From the NCBI RefSeq assembly GCF_036099295.1, contig NZ_CP107976.1:6262001-6326000 (forward strand): DNA of 64,000 nucleotides, written 5' to 3'. Of this stretch, positions 18,807 to 26,889 are shown in pieces; positions within the stretch are counted from its first letter, which is position 1; every line of letters begins with the position of its first letter. The DNA is from Streptomyces sp. NBC_00358 (GTDB lineage Bacteria; Actinomycetota; Actinomycetes; Streptomycetales; Streptomycetaceae). The translations under genes and the position numbers were made by a program. The notes below the pieces were generated by a model, which was not told where the DNA came from, did not search any database, and was given only the letters and a program-made list of their open reading frames with translations.

Positions 18807-19480
18807 CGGTCCGGGTGGTCCTCGCCGACGACCAGCAGCTCATCCGTACGGCCCTGCGCATGGTCATGGCCGACATCGAGGACATGGAGGTGGTGGGCGA
18901 GGCGGAGAACGGCGGGGAAGCGGTGGCCCTCGCGCTTCGACTGCGCCCCGATGTGGTGGTCATGGACATCCGGATGCCCGGCATGGACGGCATCGAGGCG
19001 ACCCGTCGGATCACCGCGGACGCCGCCGGGCCGGGGAGCGAATCCAGGATCGTCATCCTCACCACCTTCGACGACGACGAATACGTCTACGGGGCGCTGC
19101 GCGCCGGCGCGTCCGGGTTCCTGGTCAAGGACATGGGCCTGGACGACATCATCACGGCGGTCCGCGTCGTGGCGGCGGGCGACGCCCTCATCGCCCCCGC
19201 CGTCACCCGCCGGCTCATCCAGGACTTCACCGCCGCCCGTCCCGAACTCGCCCGGGAACAACGCGAGTTGAAGGGGGTGACCGAACGCGAACGCGAGGTC
19301 CTGACGCTGGTCGGCAGCGGGCTGTCCAACACGGAGATAGCCGAACGGCTCTTCATCAGCGTGGCCACGGCGAAGACGTATCTCACCCGCCTGCTCTCGA
19401 AGTTGGACGCGCGCGACCGCGTCCAACTGGTGATCATCGCGTACGAGGCGGGGCTGGTGTCGGTGAACCGGTCGGCGTGA
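18803..19480 (+). CDS. NarL/LuxR-family response regulator
   Basis: The 225-aa regulator has a receiver domain with D9-D10, phosphoacceptor D55 (VMDIRMP) and a conserved Lys in FLVKD. The LuxR HTH has VTEREREVLTLVGSGLSNTEIA. It is ATGA-coupled to the kinase. It closely resembles the regulator at 7079-7756 in length and motifs, so the two pairs are paralogous. The last codons overlap a 30-bp direct repeat that continues past the stop. Confidence 0.95.
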   Translation: MTVRVVLADDQQLIRTALRMVMADIEDMEVVGEAENGGEAVALALRLRPDVVVMDIRMPGMDGIEATRRITADAAGPGSESRIVILTTFDDDEYVYGALRAGASGFLVKDMGLDDIITAVRVVAAGDALIAPAVTRRLIQDFTAARPELAREQRELKGVTEREREVLTLVGSGLSNTEIAERLFISVATAKTYLTRLLSKLDARDRVQLVIIAYEAGLVSVNRSA

Positions 19481-19524
19481 ACCCGCCAGGGGGCGAACCG
19501 GTCGGCGTGAATCCGCGACGGGGC
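19465..19524. repeat. 30-bp direct repeat over the regulator stop codon
   Basis: GAACCGGTCGGCGTGAA occurs at 19465-19481 and again at 19495-19511, inside a 30-bp unit. A third decayed copy begins at about 19525. The first copy encodes the last residues and stop of the response regulator, so the C-terminus arose from, or gave rise to, the duplication. Confidence 0.7.
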
Positions 19525-19572
19525 GAAGGGGTCGGATCCGGCGGCGGATCCACGGGCGGCAGGACCGCGTTC

Positions 19573-20409
19573 TCAGACGGTCAGGTCCGTCCCGGCCGGT
19601 GCCGCGGAAGCGGGTGACGCGGGCGCCGGTGGTAGGGAACCCGGTGGTACGGAACCCGGTGGCGCGGGCGCCGGTGACAGGGGCGCGGACTCATGGCGGA
19701 TGAACCACTCCGTGGCCAGCACCCTCTCCCGGTCCGCCCGGGGAAGGGCGGCGAGCCGGCCCGGCAGCGCTCCCCGTTCGACCTCGGAGCGGTGGGCGAG
19801 CACGGCCTCGATCTTCCGGTCCAGCCAGGGACGTACATCCACCGTCGCGCCGACCCACTCGTCCGGGACGCTGAACATCGGCCTGCCCTCCCGGATCAGC
19901 AGCGCGCCCAGCGTCCGGGCGGCGGAGTCGGGATGGGTGGCCAGGTAGAGGGAGCGCGGACGCCATGCGGGGCCGGCGTCGGGGTGGAGCCGGTCCAGTC
20001 CGGCGGCCTGGACCGCGAGCACGGTGACCCGGTGGGTGTGGACATGGTCGGGGTGTCCGCTCAGGCCGCCGTAGCCGTCGTGCGTGACCACGATGTCCGG
20101 GCGGACCTCCCGGATGTGCGCGACCAGCCGCCGCACCGATTCGTCGAGCGGCGCGTCGCGGAGCCCGACGGCTCCGGGTGCGGACCCGGGCACCCGCGCG
20201 TCGGCGTAGCCGAGCAGGCGTGGCGGGCCCGCGCCGAGGACGCGCAGCGCGTCGGCCAGCTCCGCGGCACGGTGGGTGCCCTCCGCCCAGGTCGCCGTGA
20301 CGACCGCGGTCCGGGCCCCCGACGCCGCGTGCCGGGCGAGGACACCGCCCGCCGACAGGGACTCGTCGTCGGGATGCGCGAACACCGCGAGCAGGCTCGG
20401 AAGGGTCAT
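19573..20409 (-). CDS. PIG-L/LmbE family zinc deacetylase
   Basis: The 278-aa enzyme has A-H-P-D-D-E-S (11-17) and G-H-P-D-H (118-122), the metal and catalytic motifs of LmbE/MshB-like N-acyl-glucosamine deacetylases. Such enzymes remove N-acetyl groups from amino sugars or similar substrates. ATG at 20409 follows GGGAGG. The last 35 residues are a Pro/Ala/Ser tail (APPGSVPPGSLPPAP) from short DNA repeats and are probably disordered. It is encoded alone. The sequence does not decide between mycothiol-type and antibiotic-type substrates. Confidence 0.88.
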   Translation of the reverse strand: MTLPSLLAVFAHPDDESLSAGGVLARHAASGARTAVVTATWAEGTHRAAELADALRVLGAGPPRLLGYADARVPGSAPGAVGLRDAPLDESVRRLVAHIREVRPDIVVTHDGYGGLSGHPDHVHTHRVTVLAVQAAGLDRLHPDAGPAWRPRSLYLATHPDSAARTLGALLIREGRPMFSVPDEWVGATVDVRPWLDRKIEAVLAHRSEVERGALPGRLAALPRADRERVLATEWFIRHESAPLSPAPAPPGSVPPGSLPPAPASPASAAPAGTDLTV

Positions 20410-20542
20410 CGCCGGGATCGCCCTCCCATCGTCCGCGGTCCCTGGCCGCCCCGTCGACCGGGGCGGGGGACGTCTCGGGGGACGGTGCGACGGCCCTGAG
20501 TGGAGCGTAGGCGTGCCGTGCGCGCCTCACCACCGCCGGCGT

Positions 20543-20656
20543 CGAGACGAAAACTGGCACATCCAGCTCCGCTTGGGTGAAACCCGCGTCCTCCCTGCGT
20601 CGTTCCAGTTCTGAACCGGAAAACTCCCAGGCAGTCTGCCGAGAACCGTTGGCCAC
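20543..20656 (-). pseudogene. Truncated XRE-family regulator (N-terminal fragment)
   Basis: From GTG 20656, preceded by an AAGGGGG site, the frame reads VANGSRQTAWEFSGSELERR, then REDAGFTQAEL and a final VFVS. This is the start of the Streptomyces XRE/DUF5753-type regulators (usually ending VSR-TYI-QFE at this point). Homology stops within the HTH at about residue 38, with no recognition helix or effector domain. The rest has been deleted. The small gene at 20831-21064 is of a type that often accompanies these regulators. Confidence 0.6.
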
Positions 20657-20830
20657 GGCCAACCCCCTTGCGCCGCGCCGTATTTGCGGTGAACCGAATC
20701 CTGTCGATTCCGGATGCGGAGCGGCACCACGAGGATGCGAAGCGTGAAACGAAAAGGGACGGGTGAGCAGAGTGAGAGAAGAACCGTCACCGGCACACGA
20801 AGGCGCCACCCGGCACGCGGCGGCCCTGCG

Positions 20831-21064
20831 ATGAAGCCGCCGGAACCGCCGGAGCCTCCCGTCGGTTCCTACGCCGTCGACACGTACACGGGAAAGCTGG
20901 GCATGGTCATGGGGAGCGAGGGCTCCTACGTGCAGCTCAGGCCGCTCGGTGGCGGCCGGGAATGGGACTGCGCGCCGGAGGCCGTCCGGCGGGCCACCAC
21001 GGCGGAACGGCTCAGCGCCGCGACCGCGTACGTCAACGCGCGCAGCCGCGGCGAGGTGCCGTGA
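20831..21064 (+). CDS. Small conserved Streptomyces protein, unknown function (77 aa)
   Basis: The product reads MKPPEPPEPPVGSYAVDTYT and continues GKLGMVMGSEGSYVQLRPLGGGREWDC, with A-A-T-A-Y at the C-terminal end. I recognise it as a recurrent small protein often beside XRE regulators and ATPases of the Scr1/AbaA type, but no function is established. Its likely partner here is the truncated XRE remnant at 20543-20656. ATG 20831 is chosen by similarity; in-frame starts at 20714, 20735 and 20744 are alternatives and the ribosome site is weak. Confidence 0.6.
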   Translation: MKPPEPPEPPVGSYAVDTYTGKLGMVMGSEGSYVQLRPLGGGREWDCAPEAVRRATTAERLSAATAYVNARSRGEVP

Positions 21065-21132
21065 AGCGCTCCCCGGACGCAAAGGGACCCATCGGGGCCG
21101 GGGCGCGGGCGCCGTAGGCGAGAATGGGCCGC

Positions 21133-21879
21133 ATGAGTCTGTTCCGCGACGACGGCATCGTGCTGCGCACCCAGAAGCTGGGTGAGGCGGACCGGATCAT
21201 CACGCTGCTCACACGCGGTCACGGCCGCGTACGGGCGGTGGCGCGCGGCGTCCGGCGGACCAAGTCCAAGTTCGGGGCCCGCCTCGAACCCTTCTCCCAT
21301 GTCGACGTGCAGTTCTTCGCGCGGGGCAGCGAACTGATCGGCCGCGGCCTGCCCCTGTGCACACAGAGCGAGACGATCGCTCCGTACGGTGGCGGGATCG
21401 TCACCGACTACCCGCGCTACACCGCGGGCACCGCCATGCTGGAGACGGCCGAGCGGTTCACCGACCACGAGGGCGAGCCCGCCGTGCAGCAGTACCTGCT
21501 GCTCGTCGGAGGGCTGCGCACCCTCGCCCGGGGCGAGCACGAGCCGCACCTCGTCCTCGACGCCTTCCTGCTGCGCTCCCTCGCCGTCAACGGCTACGCG
21601 CCCAGCTTCAGCGACTGCGCCAAATGCGGCATGCCGGGACCGAACCGTTTCTTCTCGGTCGCCGCGGGAGGAACCGTCTGCGTCGACTGCCGGGTGCCCG
21701 GGAGCGTCGTACCCTCGCCTCAGGCCCTCGAACTCCTCGGTGCGCTGCTCACGGGAGACTGGGAGACCGCGGACGCGAGCGAGCCACGGCACGTCCGGGA
21801 GGGCAGCGGGCTGGTGTCGGCCTATCTGCACTGGCATCTGGAGCGCGGACTGCGTTCCCTGCGCTACGTGGAGAAGTAG
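21133..21879 (+). CDS. recO: DNA repair protein RecO
   Basis: The 248-aa product helps RecF and RecR load RecA on SSB-coated DNA and anneals single strands. An N-terminal OB fold (about 1-80) begins with SLFRDDGIVLRTQKLGEADR. The helical C-terminal part carries a zinc site C162-A-K-C165 and C183-V-D-C186. ATG 21133 is preferred over 21124: it gives the standard N-terminus and sits 7 nt after a GAGAAT hexamer without a ribosome site, so a leaderless mRNA is likely. uppS follows 136 bp downstream, the usual actinobacterial neighbour. Confidence 0.96.
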   Translation: MSLFRDDGIVLRTQKLGEADRIITLLTRGHGRVRAVARGVRRTKSKFGARLEPFSHVDVQFFARGSELIGRGLPLCTQSETIAPYGGGIVTDYPRYTAGTAMLETAERFTDHEGEPAVQQYLLLVGGLRTLARGEHEPHLVLDAFLLRSLAVNGYAPSFSDCAKCGMPGPNRFFSVAAGGTVCVDCRVPGSVVPSPQALELLGALLTGDWETADASEPRHVREGSGLVSAYLHWHLERGLRSLRYVEK

Positions 21880-22015
21880 CCGCCGCGTCCGGCAGGGGCC
21901 GGGGCGGCGACAGCGTACGAGCGCGGCACGAGCGCGCGAGAACAGCACAGAACAGCAAGCAGAGCGAGACGAGCGCCCGGCGCACGCGAGCACATAAGAA
22001 GGAGACGAGAAGCAC

Positions 22016-22861
22016 ATGGTCGTACGCGGGATCCTGGGCAGCCGGCGCCGCGAGTACAGGGCGCCGGAACCGCACCCCTCCGGTGCCCGCGCGCCCAAAC
22101 TCCCCGGCGAGCTCGTCCCGAACCATGTCGCGATCGTCATGGACGGGAACGGCCGCTGGGCCAAGGACCGCGGGCTGCCCCGCACCGAGGGGCACAAGGT
22201 CGGTGCGGAGCGCGTCCTCGACGTCCTCCAGGGCTCGATCGAGGTCGGTATCGGGAGCATCTCCCTGTACGCCTTCTCGACCGAGAACTGGAAGCGCTCG
22301 CCCGACGAGGTGCGCTTCCTGATGAACTTCAACCGCGACTTCATCCGCAAGACCCGTGACCAGCTCGACGAGCTCGGTATCCGGGTGCGCTGGGTGGGCC
22401 GCATGCCGAAGCTGTGGAAGTCGGTCGCCAAGGAGCTCCAGGTCGCCCAGGAGCAGACCAAGGACAACGACCGGCTCACCCTGTACTTCTGCATGAACTA
22501 CGGCGGCCGCGCCGAGATCGCCGACGCGGCGCAGGCGCTGGCCGAGGACGTGAAGGCCGGCCGCCTCGACCCGTCCAAGGTCAACGAGAAGACCCTCCAG
22601 AAGTACCTGTACTACCCGGACATGCCGGACGTGGACCTGTTCCTGCGCCCGAGCGGCGAGCAGCGCACCTCCAACTACCTGCTCTGGCAGAGCGCCTACG
22701 CCGAGATGGTCTTCCAGGACGTGCTGTGGCCCGACTTCGACCGGCGCGACCTGTGGCGGGCCTGCGTCGAGTACGCGCAGCGCGACCGCCGCTTCGGCGG
22801 AGCCGTCCCCAACGACCAACTGCTCGCGATGGAGCAGGCCATGCGAGGCGACGGGTCGTAA
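22016..22861 (+). CDS. uppS: Isoprenyl transferase (undecaprenyl diphosphate synthase family)
   Basis: This 281-aa cis-prenyltransferase adds isopentenyl units to make the polyprenyl carrier lipid for cell-wall synthesis. Visible motifs are M-D-G-N-G-R-W (catalytic D43), [12 protein letters not shown], and the C-terminal [22 protein letters not shown]. The ATG follows AAGGAGACG. It is encoded downstream of recO in the conserved actinobacterial order. Product chain length cannot be read from sequence by eye. Confidence 0.95.
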   Translation: MVVRGILGSRRREYRAPEPHPSGARAPKLPGELVPNHVAIVMDGNGRWAKDRGLPRTEGHKVGAERVLDVLQGSIEVGIGSISLYAFSTENWKRSPDEVRFLMNFNRDFIRKTRDQLDELGIRVRWVGRMPKLWKSVAKELQVAQEQTKDNDRLTLYFCMNYGGRAEIADAAQALAEDVKAGRLDPSKVNEKTLQKYLYYPDMPDVDLFLRPSGEQRTSNYLLWQSAYAEMVFQDVLWPDFDRRDLWRACVEYAQRDRRFGGAVPNDQLLAMEQAMRGDGS

Positions 22862-22936
22862 CACCGGCCGCCCGGAGCCTTGTTCGAATCGGGCGCTACG
22901 ATCACGGCTCATCACCACCGAACCGGGGGAGGGGCC

Positions 22937-23515
22937 GTGGTCGAGGGCCAGGGCGCTGCGCAGCAGCAGGAGTTGCCGGAACAGCCGCAGGAGCGGTCGC
23001 AGGAGCACGGGGGCGATGCCGTCGAGCTGGAGTACCGGCCGGTCGTCGGGGACTTCAGGTCGGCGCTGAAGGCGCGCGGCGGGGTCAGCAGGTCGGCTCG
23101 GATCCAGCGCCGGATGTTCGCTCTCGTGGGCTTCTGCGCCGTCATGGGGATCGTGGCCACGCTGATCAGCAGAGAGACGCCGGACTTCACCCTGGTCTGG
23201 CTCCTGCTCTGCGCGCTTCTGGTCAGCTTCATGCCCCGGCTCCTGGCCCGCCAGTTCCAGCGCCTCGGGGAGCGCCAGGGCACCTTCCGCGTGACCGTCA
23301 CGGACGCCGGGGTGACGGTCGCCACGGACAACTCCAGCACCGCGCTCACCTGGGGCGCGCAGCCCCGCTACCGGGAGACGGAGGACGTCTTCGTCATGCT
23401 CAGCCCCGACAAGAACGCCAGTTGCTTCACCGTGCTGCCCAAGCGCGCCGTACGCACCCCCGAGGACGTCGACCGGCTGCGGGCGATCCTCGACCGCCAT
23501 CTGACCCGCGTCTGA
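22937..23515 (+). CDS. YcxB-like membrane protein
   Basis: The 192-aa protein has a Glu/Gln-rich N-terminal tail (VVEGQGAAQQQELPEQPQER) and two TM helices (about 57-75 and 80-98, FALVGFCAVMGIVATLI and FTLVWLLLCALLVSFM). A cytoplasmic YcxB-type beta domain (about 110-190) has FVMLSPDKNASCFTVLPKRA. The function of the family is unknown. GTG 22937 is chosen because GGGGGAGG precedes it; the longer ORF from 22880 has no ribosome site. It converges on zur with a 40-bp gap. Confidence 0.75.
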   Translation: MVEGQGAAQQQELPEQPQERSQEHGGDAVELEYRPVVGDFRSALKARGGVSRSARIQRRMFALVGFCAVMGIVATLISRETPDFTLVWLLLCALLVSFMPRLLARQFQRLGERQGTFRVTVTDAGVTVATDNSSTALTWGAQPRYRETEDVFVMLSPDKNASCFTVLPKRAVRTPEDVDRLRAILDRHLTRV

Positions 23516-23555
23516 GCCCGCGGGGCTCTCACGTGCCGGCCCCCGGGGAGGGTGC

Positions 23556-23972
23556 TCAGCCCTTCGCCGCCGCGCACTCCGCGCACGTACCGAAGATCTC
23601 CACCGTGTGGGCCACGTTCACATAGCCGTGCTCCGCGGCGATGGCCTCCGCCCACTTCTCCACCGCCGGGCCCTCCACCTCCACGGCCTTGCCGCAGACA
23701 CGGCAGACGAGGTGGTGGTGGTGCTCGCCGCTGGAGCAGCGCCGGTAGACGGACTCGCCCTCCGAGGTGCGCAGCACGTCGACCTCGCCGGCGTCGGCGA
23801 GGGACTGGAGCGTTCGGTAGACGGTCGTGAGCCCGACCGAGTCGCCCTTGTGCTTGAGCATGTCGTGGAGCTCCTGCGCGCTGCGGAACTCGGTCACCTC
23901 GTCGAGCGCGGCCGCCACGGCGGCACGCTGCCGGGTGGAACGGCCCCGGACGGGCGATCCAGCGGTTGTCAC
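23556..23972 (-). CDS. zur: Zinc uptake regulator, Fur family
   Basis: The 138-aa Fur-family repressor binds DNA when zinc-loaded. A winged HTH (about 10-85) contains FRSAQELHDMLKHKGDSVGLTTVYRTLQSLADAG. The dimerisation domain carries HHHH and two CxxC pairs, C-R-V-C and C-A-E-C, for structural and regulatory zinc. GTG 23972 follows GAGGAGG; the longer upstream ORF was rejected. Divided by 58 bp from znuB, with the zinc transporter genes znuBCA upstream, it fits the S. coelicolor zur locus. The likely direct target is the znuA promoter at 26692-26729. Confidence 0.94.
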   Translation of the reverse strand: MTTAGSPVRGRSTRQRAAVAAALDEVTEFRSAQELHDMLKHKGDSVGLTTVYRTLQSLADAGEVDVLRTSEGESVYRRCSSGEHHHHLVCRVCGKAVEVEGPAVEKWAEAIAAEHGYVNVAHTVEIFGTCAECAAAKG

Positions 23973-24030
23973 CGTTGCCTCCTCACGTCTGCCCTTGCCC
24001 GGCCATTGTGCCAGTCCGGGCTGTGCCCGG

Positions 24031-24945
24031 TCAGACGCCGACCGTGCTCTCCGGGCCGCGGGTGGCCGGAATCGCGCACTCCGTGGGGTCCTGGCCCGGC
24101 TGCGCCGCCGTCCGCGCCGCGCTCGCCGCACGGGCCCGGCGCCGGGCCAGCGGCGACGCCAGTGCCGTCAGCGCGATGAAGGCGGCGATGGTCAGCAGCA
24201 CGATCGTCGAGCCGGGCGGCACATCCTGGTAGAACGACGTCACCGTGCCGCCGATCGTCACGCTCACCCCGATCGCCACCGCGCCGGCGAAGGTCGCCGC
24301 GAAGCTCCGGGTGAGCTGCTGGGCCGCCGCCACCGGGACGACCATGAGCGCGCTCACCAGCAGCAGGCCGACCACCCGCATCGCGACGGTCACCGTGACC
24401 GCCGCCGTGACCGCCGTCAGCAGGTTCAGGGCGCGCACCGGCAGACCGGTCACCCGCGCGAACTCCTCGTCCTGGCTGACCGCGAACAACTGCCGTCGCA
24501 GCCCCAGGGTGACGAGCAGGACGAAGGCGCCCAGCAGGCAGATCGCCGTCACGTCGGACTCGCTCACCGTCGACAGCGAGCCGAAGAGGTACGAGGTCAG
24601 GTTGGCGTTCGAGCCGCCCGGCGCGAGGTTGATGAACATCACGCCGCCCGCCATGCCCCCGTAGAAGAGCATGGCCAGCGCGATGTCACCGCGCGTCTTC
24701 CCGTACCAGCGGATCAGCTCCATGAGTACGGCGCCCAGCACGGACACGGCCGTCGCCATCCACACCGGTGACGTGTTGAGCAGGAAGCCGAGGCCGACGC
24801 CCGTCATCGCCACATGGCCGATGCCGTCGCCCATCAGGGCCTGACGGCGCTGGACGAGGTAGATGCCGACGGCGGGCGCGATGACGCCCACCAGGACGGC
24901 GGCGAGCAGCGCCCGCTGCATGAAGGCGTAGTCGAGGATGTCCAT
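24031..24945 (-). CDS. znuB: Zinc ABC transporter permease
   Basis: The 304-aa ABC-3 family permease has about eight to nine TMs. It starts MDILDYAFMQRALLAAVLVG, followed by QRRQALMGDGIGHVAMTGVGLG, the family signature. It forms the zinc channel with ZnuC and ZnuA. The ATG overlaps the znuC stop (TGATG). The last 40 residues are a basic/Ala tail rather than a TM. Confidence 0.93.
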   Translation of the reverse strand: MDILDYAFMQRALLAAVLVGVIAPAVGIYLVQRRQALMGDGIGHVAMTGVGLGFLLNTSPVWMATAVSVLGAVLMELIRWYGKTRGDIALAMLFYGGMAGGVMFINLAPGGSNANLTSYLFGSLSTVSESDVTAICLLGAFVLLVTLGLRRQLFAVSQDEEFARVTGLPVRALNLLTAVTAAVTVTVAMRVVGLLLVSALMVVPVAAAQQLTRSFAATFAGAVAIGVSVTIGGTVTSFYQDVPPGSTIVLLTIAAFIALTALASPLARRRARAASAARTAAQPGQDPTECAIPATRGPESTVGV

Positions 24946-25712
24946 CAGCTCAGGAGTCCCGTCCGGATCGGTTCGGCGTCGTGAGCCGCGTGCGGGTGTA
25001 CGTGGTCGTGGCCGGGCAGGGCGTGCTGGCCGACCGCTCTCGGCGGCGGGCCGTCGTGCAGGACGCAGCCGTCGCGCAGCACGACTGCGCGGTCGATCAG
25101 CGGCTCCAGCGGGCCCAGCTCGTGCAGGACGAGCAGCACGGAGGTGCCCTGGGCGACCTGGTCGCGCAGGGCGGCGGCCAGTACCTCCTGGCTGGCGAGG
25201 TCCACGCCCGCCATCGGCTCGTCCATGATCAGCAGTTCGGGTTCGCAGGCCAGCGCGCGGGCGATGAGGACCCGCTGGTGCTGTCCGCCCGACAGGGCGT
25301 TCACGGAGTCCTTGGCACGGTCGGCCATCCCGACGAGCTCCAGGGCCCGCCGTACGGCCGCGTGATCGGCCTTGCGCAGGATCCCGAAGCGGGCCCGGGA
25401 CAGCCGCCCCGAGGCGACGATCTCGGTCACCGTCGCCGGCACCCCGCCCGCCGCCGTGGTCCGCTGCGGGACGTAGCCCACCCGGTGCCAGTCGCGGAAG
25501 CGGCGGCGCGGAACGCCGAAGATCTCGATCTCGCCCGCGCTGACGGCGACCTGGCCGATGACACTGCGCACGGCGGTCGACTTGCCGGAGCCGTTGGCGC
25601 CGAGCAGCGCGACGACCTCCCCGCGGCGCACCGTGAGATCGATGCCGCGCAGGACCGGGCGCGAGCCCAGCTCCGCCCGCACACCGCGCAGGGACACGAC
25701 GGACTCGTTCAC
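24945..25712 (-). CDS. znuC: Zinc ABC transporter ATP-binding protein
   Basis: The 255-aa ATPase has Walker A GANGSGKST, signature LSGGQHQR and Walker B LLIMDEPMAGVD. A His-rich C-terminus (HALPGHDHVHPHAAHDAEP) is common in zinc and nickel transporters and may bind metal. GTG 25712 is chosen because GGAGG lies 5 nt upstream; ATG 25724 is an alternative. It is 17 bp from the znuA stop and overlaps the znuB start, so it forms a tight operon znuA-znuC-znuB. Confidence 0.93.
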   Translation of the reverse strand: MNESVVSLRGVRAELGSRPVLRGIDLTVRRGEVVALLGANGSGKSTAVRSVIGQVAVSAGEIEIFGVPRRRFRDWHRVGYVPQRTTAAGGVPATVTEIVASGRLSRARFGILRKADHAAVRRALELVGMADRAKDSVNALSGGQHQRVLIARALACEPELLIMDEPMAGVDLASQEVLAAALRDQVAQGTSVLLVLHELGPLEPLIDRAVVLRDGCVLHDGPPPRAVGQHALPGHDHVHPHAAHDAEPIRTGLLS

Positions 25713-25729
25713 GACGTCCTCCATGGTGA

Positions 25730-26692
25730 TCACTTGGTGCCGAGCGCTGTCTGCAGCGCCTTCAGGTTCGACCGCATGACCTGCATGTAGTCGCTGCCCC
25801 TGGACTTGCCGGTGATGCCTTCGAGGGGGTCGAGGACATCCGTGCGGAGCCCTATGTCCCGGGCGATCGTGCCGGCCGTCCTGTCGCTGACGAGCGTCTC
25901 GTAGAACACCGTCGTGACGCCGTCGGCCTTCGCCAGGTTCTCCAGGCCCTTCACCCGGTTCGCGCTGGGCTCCGACTCCGGGTCGAGGCCGTTGACGGCC
26001 TCCTCGGTGAGCCCGTAGCGCTCGGCGAGGTAGCCGAACGCGGCGTGGGTGGTGATGAAGGTCCTGGTCCTGGTGTGCGCGAGACCGTCGCGGAACTCGG
26101 TGTCCAGCGTGGTGAACTTCTTCCGCAGGGCCGCCATGTTCTTCGCGTAGTCCGCGGCGTGCTTCGGGTCGGCCTTCTCCAGCGCGGCCGAGACGCCCTC
26201 GGCGACCTGGCCGAACCGCACCGGGTCGAGCCAGACGTGCGGGTCGGTGGCGCCCGACTCCTCGCCCTCGCTGTGGTCGTGGGCGGCGGCGTGTCCGCCG
26301 ACCTCGTTGCCGTGCTTCTCCAGCGTCGTCAGCGAGGCGGCGTCGATCTTGGTCCTGACCCCGGACTGGGCCACCGCGTCGTCGACGGCCGGCTGGAGGT
26401 TCTTGAGGTAGAGGACGACGTCGGCGTCCTGGAGCCGCGCGGTCTCGCGGGCGCTGATCTCCAGGTCGTGCGGTTCCTGGCCGGGACGGGTCAGGTTCGT
26501 GACGTTCACATGGGTCCCGCCGATCTGCTCGGCGAGGTACTGGAGGGGATAGAACGACGCGACCACATCGAGTTCTCCGTTGCTCTTGGCGTCGGCCGAG
26601 GCGGAACCCGAGCAGGCCGTGAGGGCGCCGAGGCCGAGGGCGGTGGCCGCCACGGCCGAGGCCCCCGATATGAGGCGTCGTCGTACGTTCAT
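25730..26692 (-). CDS. znuA: Zinc-binding lipoprotein of the ZnuABC importer
   Basis: The 320-aa cluster A-I metal-binding lipoprotein has lipobox L-T-A-C27 after a basic MNVRRRL start. An Asp/His-rich loop (about 120-150, VGGHAAAHDHSEGEE) precedes D-P-H-V-W-L-D-P. Metal ligands include the early His in G-T-H-V-N and the late conserved His/Asp residues. ATG 26692 is preferred: it fits a lipoprotein signal and a near-leaderless transcript from the TTGACA promoter. In-frame starts at 26701 and 26710 also exist. Two Zur-box-like sequences cover the promoter and start. Confidence 0.93.
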   Translation of the reverse strand: MNVRRRLISGASAVAATALGLGALTACSGSASADAKSNGELDVVASFYPLQYLAEQIGGTHVNVTNLTRPGQEPHDLEISARETARLQDADVVLYLKNLQPAVDDAVAQSGVRTKIDAASLTTLEKHGNEVGGHAAAHDHSEGEESGATDPHVWLDPVRFGQVAEGVSAALEKADPKHAADYAKNMAALRKKFTTLDTEFRDGLAHTRTRTFITTHAAFGYLAERYGLTEEAVNGLDPESEPSANRVKGLENLAKADGVTTVFYETLVSDRTAGTIARDIGLRTDVLDPLEGITGKSRGSDYMQVMRSNLKALQTALGTK

Positions 26693-26729
26693 GACACTCA
26701 TTTTCAACAAATCTGGAAACGATTGTCAA
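26692..26729 (-). promoter_or_regulatory. znuA promoter with two Zur-box-like sites
   Basis: On the minus strand a consensus -35 TTGACA (26729-26724) is followed after 17-18 nt by a -10 TGAAAA/GAAAAT (about 26706-26700). Box 1, TGACAATCGTTTCCA (26728-26714), overlaps the -35. Box 2, TGAAAATGAGTGTCA (26706-26692), overlaps the -10 and the ATG. Against the TGAAAATGATTTTCA-type Zur consensus I count 11/15 and 13/15. Zn-Zur binding would block polymerase and initiation. Confidence 0.75.
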
Positions 26730-26818
26730 CAAGCCCTCGTCCGGGGGCCCGCGCACCCCCCGGCAACAGGCATCAAGCGGAACCAATCGGCAGTAAGCGG
26801 CCCACTCCGTGAACCGAT

Positions 26819-26849
26819 TTGATACAGGGGTGGGCGACGCCGGTAACCT
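26819..26849 (+). promoter_or_regulatory. Probable glyS promoter
   Basis: TTGATA (26819-26824) and TAACCT (26844-26849), spaced by 19 bp, form a plausible vegetative promoter about 40 bp before the glyS start. There is no room for a T-box leader. Confidence 0.45.
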
Positions 26850-26889
26850 GAGGCATTCGCTGCCGTCCGTTCGTAATGAAGAGAGCACC

